This document shows positions 46,079 to 51,831 of a DNA stretch of 51,831 nt, piece by piece. The stretch comes from Polaromonas sp. (GTDB taxonomy: Bacteria; Pseudomonadota; Gammaproteobacteria; Burkholderiales; Burkholderiaceae_C): positions 1 through 51,831 of the forward strand of contig JANXTM010000197.1 in the NCBI GenBank assembly GCA_025352405.1, read 5' to 3'. The notes below the pieces were generated by a model that was not told the origin of the DNA, searched no databases, and was given only the letters and a program-made list of their open reading frames with translations. The translations under genes were made by a program, and so were the position numbers. How positions within the stretch are numbered: the stretch's first letter is position 1; every line of letters begins with the position of its first letter.

Positions 46079-48967
46079 TCAATGGCTATTGGCGTCGGCT
46101 ATGCCGTATCCGGAAATGAGCGCAGGCTGCCCACCTCGGCGAATGGCGACCGCGCAGTATTTGAACTCCGGTATTTTCCCGAACGGATCCAGCGCGGCAT
46201 TGGTCATCAGGTTGGCGGCTGCCTCGTAGTATGCAAACGGAATAAACACCGCGCCTTGCGGCGTGCCGTCATCCCGCCGCACATGAATGGCGACGCTGCC
46301 GCGCCGCGATTCGACCGTGATGACATCACCCGCCGAGAGACCAAAAGCCGCCAGATCCGCACCGCACATGGACGCTGTCGCCATCGGCTCGATGGCATCC
46401 AACACCGTTGCGCGCCGGGTCATGCTGCCGGTGTGCCAGTGCTCCAGCTGACGGCCGGTGATGAGCACAAACGGGAAATCGGCGTCTGGCCGTTCATTCG
46501 CCGGGATGATGTCAGCAGGCACCAGAAGCACCCGACCGTCTTTGGTGTCAAAACGGTCAATGAACACGGTAGGAGCGCCCGGGTCATCCAAACTCAAGCA
46601 CGGATAGGTGACGCTTGACTCACGCTCCAGCCGCTCCCAGGTGATGCCGGAGATCACTGCATGCATAGCCTGGCGCATTTCTTCATAGACTGCGGCGACG
46701 CCATCATGCGCACCCGGGTAATCCCATTTCAGCCCCAACCGGCTGGCAAGCTGCTGAAGAATCCACAAATCAGGCTTGGCATCACCCGGTGGCGTCACGG
46801 CCTGTTTACCCATCTGCAGCATGCGATCGGTATTGCTGACAGTCCCGGTTTTTTCTGGCCAGGCCGTCGCCGGCAGCACCACATCGGCCAACCAGGCGGT
46901 TTCGGTCATAAAGATGTCTTGCACCACCAAGTGCTCCAGGCTGGCCAGCGCATGCCGAGCATGGTTCAAATCGGGGTCGCTCATGGCGGGGTTTTCTCCC
47001 ATGACGTACATGCCGCGAATCTTGTGTACATCGCTCTCAGGCGCGAGGATCTTGTGCATGATTTCCACCACTGTGTAGCCAGGCTTGGCGTCCAACTTCA
47101 CATCCCAGAAATTTTCAAACCAGGCGTGCGCCGCCGGATTGTCCACGCGCTGGTAGTTGGGGAACATCATGGGAATCAGGCCGGCATCGCTGGCACCCTG
47201 CACGTTGTTCTGACCGCGCAGCGGATGCAGGCCGGAGCCCGGTTTGCCGATCTGCCCGGTCACTGTGCTGAGTGCAATCAGGCAGCGCGCATTGTCGGTA
47301 CCGTGTACGTGCTGGCTGATGCCCATGCCCCACAGAATCATGGCGCCTTTGGCTGTGGCGAATTCGCGGGCCACTTCGCGCAGCGTCTCGGCCGGAATGC
47401 CGCAGATAGGCGCCATCGCCTCGGGGCTGTAGGCCTTGACGTTTTCACGCAGGGCCTCGTAATTGCTGACACGGTCGCGAATAAACGCGTGGTCCGTCAG
47501 GCCCTCGTCAATCACGGTGTGGATCAGCGCATTGAGCATGGCTACATCGGTATCGGCCTTGAACTGCAGCGTGCGCCAGGCATGCTTGCCGATGTCGGTG
47601 ATGCGCGGGTCGGCCAGCACAATCTTGGCACCGCGTTTGGCGGCGTTTTTCATCCACGTCGCGGCCACCGGATGGTTGGCGGTCGGGTTGGAGCCAATGA
47701 CAAAAATCATGCCGGCGTGCTCAACGTCGTTGACCTGGTTGCTGACCGCGCCCGAGCCCACGCCTTCAAGCAATGCGGCCACGCTGGACGCATGGCACAA
47801 ACGCGTGCAGTGGTCCACGTTGTTGCTGCCAAAACCGGTTCGTACCAGCTTTTGAAACAGATAGGCTTCTTCGTTGCTGCCTTTGGCAGAACCAAAACCA
47901 GCCAAGGTTTTTTTGCCATGCGTATCGCGCAGGCCGCTGAGCGTCTGGCCACTGAAAGCCAGCGCCTCTTCCCAGCTGGCTTCACGAAATACTTCAGACC
48001 AGTCGGCCGTGTCACGGTTGAGCTGGTTTAACGCGTCCGGGTTTTTAGGCACGCCCGCTTTGCGTATCAAGGGCTTCGTCAGGCGCTGCGGGCTGTGCGC
48101 ATAGTCAAAACCAAAACGGCCTTTGACGCACAGGCGGCTGTGGTTTGCCGGCCCGTCCCGGCCGTCCACACTCAAGATGACGTTGTCTTTGACGTTGTAA
48201 GTAATTTGGCAGCCGACACCGCAAAACGGGCAGACGGAGTCAACTTTTTTGTCCACTACCTGGCTGCCGACATGGGTTTTCGGCATCAGCGCCCCGGTCG
48301 GGCAGGCCTGCACACATTCGCCGCAAGCCACGCAGGTGCTGTCACCCATGGCGTCTTTAAGATCAAAAACAATTTCGCTGTGCGCGCCGCGCATGGCGTA
48401 ACCAATCACGTCGTTGACCTGCTCTTCGCGGCAGGCGCGCACGCAGCGGTTGCACTGGATGCAGGCGTCGAGGTTGACCGCCATCGCCGGGTGCGACAGG
48501 TCGGCCTTGGGTTGTTCGCGGCGCAGGGCTTTCAGCTCTGGGCGGACCTGCACGTTCATGCGCGAGGCCCATTCGCTGAGTTCACCGTGCTGTCCCGTAT
48601 TTTTCTCGGCACCCTCTGCATCGTTCCACTTGTAGCCCACATCAGGCATATCCGACAGCAGCATCTCCACCACCATCTTCTGGCTCTTGAGGGCGCGTTC
48701 GCTGTTGGCTTGAACTTCCATGCCAGCCTTGACACTTCGGCAGCAGCTGGGTGCCAGAACACGCTCGCCTTTGACTTCCACTACACAGGCGCGGCAGTTG
48801 CCGTCTGCGCGGTAGCCGTTTTTGTAGCAAAGATGCGGAATGTCAATGCCGTGGCGCTTTGCGGCCTTCAGGATGGTTTCGCCTTCGTAAGCGTGGATGG
48901 TGTTGCCATCAAGTTTGAACGCGATGGTTTGCGGCAACACTTCAATCAACTTTGTCGGGGCGTTCAT
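46079..48967 (-). CDS. fdsA: NAD-dependent formate dehydrogenase alpha subunit (FdsA-like)
   Basis: Cytoplasmic catalytic subunit of 962 residues that oxidises formate and passes electrons to the diaphorase partner. The N-terminus has a NuoG-like [2Fe-2S] site (CYKNGYRADGNCRACVVEVK with a later CC), then two [4Fe-4S] sites (CIQCNRCVRACREEQ; CVACGECVQACPTGAL). The catalytic part begins CPFCGVGCQITYNV...CVKGRFGFD, with active-site Cys in HCTRLCHASSVAALLEGVGS and cofactor contacts in IGSNPTANHPVAATWMKNAA. C-terminal molybdopterin-binding domain has FPFVLITGRQLEHWHTGSMT. The absence of a Tat signal places it in the cytoplasm. The start overlaps the FdsG-FdsB stop by 4 nt (ATGA). Confidence 0.94.
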   Translation of the reverse strand: MNAPTKLIEVLPQTIAFKLDGNTIHAYEGETILKAAKRHGIDIPHLCYKNGYRADGNCRACVVEVKGERVLAPSCCRSVKAGMEVQANSERALKSQKMVVEMLLSDMPDVGYKWNDAEGAEKNTGQHGELSEWASRMNVQVRPELKALRREQPKADLSHPAMAVNLDACIQCNRCVRACREEQVNDVIGYAMRGAHSEIVFDLKDAMGDSTCVACGECVQACPTGALMPKTHVGSQVVDKKVDSVCPFCGVGCQITYNVKDNVILSVDGRDGPANHSRLCVKGRFGFDYAHSPQRLTKPLIRKAGVPKNPDALNQLNRDTADWSEVFREASWEEALAFSGQTLSGLRDTHGKKTLAGFGSAKGSNEEAYLFQKLVRTGFGSNNVDHCTRLCHASSVAALLEGVGSGAVSNQVNDVEHAGMIFVIGSNPTANHPVAATWMKNAAKRGAKIVLADPRITDIGKHAWRTLQFKADTDVAMLNALIHTVIDEGLTDHAFIRDRVSNYEALRENVKAYSPEAMAPICGIPAETLREVAREFATAKGAMILWGMGISQHVHGTDNARCLIALSTVTGQIGKPGSGLHPLRGQNNVQGASDAGLIPMMFPNYQRVDNPAAHAWFENFWDVKLDAKPGYTVVEIMHKILAPESDVHKIRGMYVMGENPAMSDPDLNHARHALASLEHLVVQDIFMTETAWLADVVLPATAWPEKTGTVSNTDRMLQMGKQAVTPPGDAKPDLWILQQLASRLGLKWDYPGAHDGVAAVYEEMRQAMHAVISGITWERLERESSVTYPCLSLDDPGAPTVFIDRFDTKDGRVLLVPADIIPANERPDADFPFVLITGRQLEHWHTGSMTRRATVLDAIEPMATASMCGADLAAFGLSAGDVITVESRRGSVAIHVRRDDGTPQGAVFIPFAYYEAAANLMTNAALDPFGKIPEFKYCAVAIRRGGQPALISGYGIADANSH

Positions 48968-50847
48968 TTAGTTTCTCCGTGGACGCTGTGCTCTGTGACG
49001 AGCGGCTCACCTGGGAGTGGCAGGCTGCCCTGCCAGGCGGCTTCACATACTTCTTCAGGAAAGTATTTCTGGATGCTGCGAATCGGGTTGGGTGCCGCCT
49101 GACCCAGACCGCAAATAGAGGCATCGCCCATGACTTCCGCCAAATCTTCCAGCGTTTGCGCGTCCCACACGGGTGCCTGCATCAGCTTGACGGCTTTCGT
49201 GGTGCCCACGCGGCAAGGCGTGCACTGGCCACAGCTCTCGTGTTCAAAAAACTTCATCACATTCAGCGCTGCATCACGGGCCTTGTCCTGATGCCCGAGG
49301 ATGATGACCGCGGCCGAGCCGATAAAGCATCCGTAAGGCTGTAAGGTGTCAAAGTCCAGCGGGATAGCATTCAGGCTGGCGGGCAGAATGCCCCCCGAAG
49401 CACCACCTGGAAGGTAGGCATAAAAGTCGTGCCCGTCAAGCATGCCATCGCAGTATTCATCAATCAGTTCCTGCACGGTGATGCCCGCAGGGGCGAGCTT
49501 GACGCCGGGGTTTTTCACCCGCCCGCTGACGCTAAAGCTGCGCAAGCCTTTGCGCCCGTTGCGGCCAAAGCCAGCAAACCACTGGGGGCCTTTTTCAATG
49601 ATGTCGCGCACCCAGTAAAGCGTTTCAAAGTTGTGCTCTAGCGTCGGCCGGCCAAACAGACCTACCTCAGCAATGTAAGGGGGGCGCATGCGCGGCTCGC
49701 CGCGTTTGCCTTCAATGCTTTCGATCATGGCGGATTCTTCACCGCAAATATAGGCACCTGCGCCACGCCGCACTTCAATCAGTGGCAATTGGCAGGGTGG
49801 ATTTGCTTGCAGTTTGGCTATCTCGGCTTCCAGCATGTTGCGGCAGCCGTGGTATTCATCACGCAGGTAGATGTAGCAGGCTTCCACGCCAACCACCTGC
49901 GCCGCGATTAAAAGACCTTCAAGAAAACGGTGCGGATCCCGCTCAAGATAAGTGCGGTCTTTAAACGTACCTGGCTCGCCTTCGTCGATGTTCACAGCCA
50001 TCACACGCGGTGCGGGCTGCTCGCGCACAATGCGCCACTTGCGCCCGGCGGGAAAGCCTGCACCGCCCAGGCCGCGCAAGCCAGAATCTTCCATCGCCTT
50101 GAGGATGCGCTCACCATCTTCTTCGCCGTTAACCACACTTGCAGCGAGGGCGTAGCCGCCGTTAGCGCGGTACAGGGCGTAGTCGGTATGCGCTGGTTCA
50201 ACACCACCGATTTCTCCTGGAATGCTTTTTTCCACAAAATCAGACACTACAAAATTGATAGCTTTTCCCGCAGGTTTTGTATGGGCTGTAGCACTATTTA
50301 ATACTGAAATAACGGCTTCTGGTGTAGCAAACGGCACTGGGCGCTGGTGCACCACCGCTGCAGGCGCCTGCTCACAGCGGCCTATGCAGGGCGCGGCAAT
50401 GACACGCACGTCTGCGTTGCCCAGCAAGCCCGGCAAACGGGCCAGTAAATCCTGCGCGCCGGCAAGCTCGCAGGCCAACCCGTCACAAACCCTTATCGTC
50501 ACGCCGGGGGCCTGCGCATCACCACGCACCACTTCGAAGTGGTGATAGAACGTGGCTACCTCATACACCTCTGCCATCGGTATGTTCATCTCTTTGCTAA
50601 GGGCTACCAGGTGCCTGTCATGCAGGCAGCGATAGGCGTCATTGAGCTTGTGCAGATGTTCAATCAGCAGATCCCGCCGGTGCCCGTTTGCGGGCTTGAG
50701 ACCAATCAGCACACGAACTTCGTCCACCGATAAATCGTCCGCCTGCCGACCCTTGAGTTTGCTTTTACGGCGAATTCTTTCACGCAGCTCGTCGACAGTG
50801 GCGATTGCCACAGCTTTGACTTCGTGAAGGGGCGCAGGATGATTCAT
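48964..50847 (-). CDS. fdsB: NAD-dependent formate dehydrogenase diaphorase, FdsG-FdsB fusion
   Basis: Two subunits in one chain of 627 residues. Residues about 1-185 are NuoE/FdsG-like with [2Fe-2S] cysteines in RVCDGLACELAG and APCIGRCEQAP. Residues about 210-600 are NuoF/FdsB-like with FMN/NAD site GLRGLGGAGFPAGRKWRIVR, NIDEGEPGTFKDRTYLERDP, RGAGAYICGEESAMIESIEG and the [4Fe-4S] site ESCGQCTPCRVGTTKAV with a later ICGLGQ. The linker (SATAHTKPAGKAINFVVSDF) is encoded partly by a degenerate GCTAT/ATAGC-type repeat near 50256-50310. It reduces NAD+ with electrons from FdsA. In Cupriavidus the two parts are separate genes. Confidence 0.93.
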   Translation of the reverse strand: MNHPAPLHEVKAVAIATVDELRERIRRKSKLKGRQADDLSVDEVRVLIGLKPANGHRRDLLIEHLHKLNDAYRCLHDRHLVALSKEMNIPMAEVYEVATFYHHFEVVRGDAQAPGVTIRVCDGLACELAGAQDLLARLPGLLGNADVRVIAAPCIGRCEQAPAAVVHQRPVPFATPEAVISVLNSATAHTKPAGKAINFVVSDFVEKSIPGEIGGVEPAHTDYALYRANGGYALAASVVNGEEDGERILKAMEDSGLRGLGGAGFPAGRKWRIVREQPAPRVMAVNIDEGEPGTFKDRTYLERDPHRFLEGLLIAAQVVGVEACYIYLRDEYHGCRNMLEAEIAKLQANPPCQLPLIEVRRGAGAYICGEESAMIESIEGKRGEPRMRPPYIAEVGLFGRPTLEHNFETLYWVRDIIEKGPQWFAGFGRNGRKGLRSFSVSGRVKNPGVKLAPAGITVQELIDEYCDGMLDGHDFYAYLPGGASGGILPASLNAIPLDFDTLQPYGCFIGSAAVIILGHQDKARDAALNVMKFFEHESCGQCTPCRVGTTKAVKLMQAPVWDAQTLEDLAEVMGDASICGLGQAAPNPIRSIQKYFPEEVCEAAWQGSLPLPGEPLVTEHSVHGETK

Positions 50848-50880
50848 GTGTGGCTTGAAAAGTAAGGTGGCTAAATATAT

Positions 50881-51831
50881 TTAAGCGAAGAACTTGGCAA
50901 CGCTTTGAAGGGTGCGGTAAACGCCCCAAGCCAATGGAATGCCGACTGCAGCCCAGGCCAGGGCCACCAGCGTCGGGCTGACCGTAGAGGTATCAGCGCT
51001 GCCGCTGCCCACTTCGGATGCCACAGCTTTTTCGTGGGCCAGCTTTTTCTCGGCTGCCAGCTCGGTATCAGTCATAAACCATTTGGCGTCCAGCGGCTTG
51101 ACCAGCAGGTTGCAAATCAGGCCCACCACCAGCATGCCGACCAGGATGTACATGGTCTGGTTGTAGACCTGCTCGCGCGGAATGCCGAGACCCAGCTGGT
51201 ACTCACGCATGTAGTTCACCACCACTGGACCCAGCACACCGGCTGTGGCCCATGCCGTCAAAAGACGGCCATGAATGGCGCCCACCATTTGCGTGCCAAA
51301 AATATCTGCCAGATACGCAGGCACCGTGGCAAAACCGCCGCCGTACATGCTCAAAATCACGCAGAAAGCACCTACGAACAGCACGATAGTGCCAGCCGCA
51401 GCGCTGCCCGGTACGCTGAAATACATCAGACCACCGAGCACAAAGAACACGATGTAAGTCATCTTGCGACCAAGCTTGTCGGACAGACTGGCCCAGAAAA
51501 AGCGACCGCCAATGTTGAACAAGCTGAGCAATGCCGTGAAGCCGGCGGCCACCGTGGCAATGGCTGCGAGTTGGGTCTTGTCGAGTTCGCCGAATTTTTT
51601 AGCCACACCAATCAACGAGCCGCCAAACACTTCCTGCAACATGGGCGATGCCATGCCAATCACGCCGATACCGGCCGACACGTTCATGCACAGCACCATC
51701 CAGATCAGCCAGAACTGGGGAATGCCCCAAACCTTGCTGACGTGCACATGCTTTTGCGTGATCATGCTGTTGCTGACCTGTGCGGGCGGCGGTGTCCAGC
51801 CTGCTGGCTTCCAGCCGGTTTCAGGCACCCG
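50881..51831 (-). CDS. OxlT/YhjX-like MFS transporter, oxalate/formate type (partial, 5' end off window)
   Basis: C-terminal 316 residues of a major facilitator; the upstream part lies beyond 51831. The visible part has VHVSKVWGIPQFWLIWMVLC, then NVSAGIGVIGMASPMLQEVF, the loop RFFWASLSDKLGRKMTYIVF, and MYGGGFATVPAYLADIFGTQ with GAIHGRLLTAWATAGVLGPV, which fit the OxlT/YhjX oxalate:formate antiporter family. The first Met-coded GTG at 51828 is an internal Val, not a start. The gene sits 33 nt upstream of the fused diaphorase gene on the same strand, so formate or oxalate transport feeding the dehydrogenases is likely. Exact substrate is inferred. Confidence 0.85.
   Translation of the reverse strand, partial: RVPETGWKPAGWTPPPAQVSNSMITQKHVHVSKVWGIPQFWLIWMVLCMNVSAGIGVIGMASPMLQEVFGGSLIGVAKKFGELDKTQLAAIATVAAGFTALLSLFNIGGRFFWASLSDKLGRKMTYIVFFVLGGLMYFSVPGSAAAGTIVLFVGAFCVILSMYGGGFATVPAYLADIFGTQMVGAIHGRLLTAWATAGVLGPVVVNYMREYQLGLGIPREQVYNQTMYILVGMLVVGLICNLLVKPLDAKWFMTDTELAAEKKLAHEKAVASEVGSGSADTSTVSPTLVALAWAAVGIPLAWGVYRTLQSVAKFFA

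Noticed and set aside
46044..46082. Upstream TTG start for DUF3305 overlapping the fdsA stop
   Set aside because: It would translate through the perfect hairpin and add 13 unconserved-looking residues; the ATG at 46041-46043 starts directly at MSDFLTQ. Not fully excluded.
46661..48031. Plus-strand open frame of 456 codons opposite fdsA
   Set aside because: Antisense shadow of a gene with clear cofactor motifs; composition is typical of reverse-frame translation.

Overview
The window reads as chromosomal DNA of a betaproteobacterium of the order Burkholderiales, most likely family Comamonadaceae (Rhodoferax/Polaromonas-like). That placement is an inference from protein character, gene neighbourhoods (lytB/ispH with fkpB, ftsK-lolA-rarA, Tct-type tripartite transport, a betaproteobacterial formate dehydrogenase cluster) and short GCTAT/ATAGC palindromes that I associate with this family. 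Coding density is high. There is no prophage, CRISPR array, rRNA operon or intact insertion sequence.

Layout. 1-1.9 kb: branched-chain amino acid permeases livM (cut by the window edge, with an aberrant 3' part) and livH. 2.2-7.4 kb: rarA, lolA and ftsK on the minus strand, then a Crp/Fnr-type regulator. 7.6-9.1 kb: trxB, and rpmB-rpmG with a clear promoter and terminator. 9.4-14.9 kb: fatty acid desaturase, RsmB-like rRNA methyltransferase, a DUF1653 protein, prfC and a secreted dienelactone-hydrolase-like protein. 15-18.4 kb: alaS with a Phd/VapC toxin-antitoxin pair directly upstream. 18.5-20 kb: gabD-type semialdehyde dehydrogenase. 20.2-24.7 kb: two-component pair tctD-tctE and tricarboxylate transporter membrane genes tctB-tctA, with no recognisable tctC. 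24.8-25.9 kb: a secreted DsrE-like protein, tRNA-Gly(CCC), a tyrosine-recombinase remnant and tRNA-Ser(CGA). 25.9-31.6 kb: serS, a PLP-dependent dehydratase, ispH, fkpB, radC and an Smr protein. 31.9-34.9 kb: truncated haemoglobin and an FtsX-type ABC permease.

34.9-51.8 kb is a formate-metabolism island on the minus strand. In transcription order it holds an oxalate/formate-type MFS transporter (partial), a fused FdsG-FdsB diaphorase subunit, FdsA (Mo-bisPGD, cytoplasmic, NAD-linked), DUF3305, DUF3306, a 707-residue multi-cluster iron-sulfur protein and a TorD-type chaperone. After a promoter-like site come a small Tat-signal protein, a periplasmic Tat-exported formate dehydrogenase (alpha, beta, lipoprotein, cytochrome b gamma), a small exported protein, a terminator and fdhD. 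One locus therefore encodes two unlike formate dehydrogenases, cytoplasmic/NAD+ and periplasmic/quinone, with maturation factors and an uncharacterised iron-sulfur module between them. This is the most interesting system in the window.

Smaller points of interest: FdhD carries an in-frame insertion of about 65 residues encoded by an element that has a second partial copy near ispH. The tct locus has overlapping hairpins and a 20-codon leader ORF where tctC would be expected. A perfect 12-bp-arm hairpin sits just upstream of the DUF3305 start. The livM reading frame loses family similarity near its 3' end.
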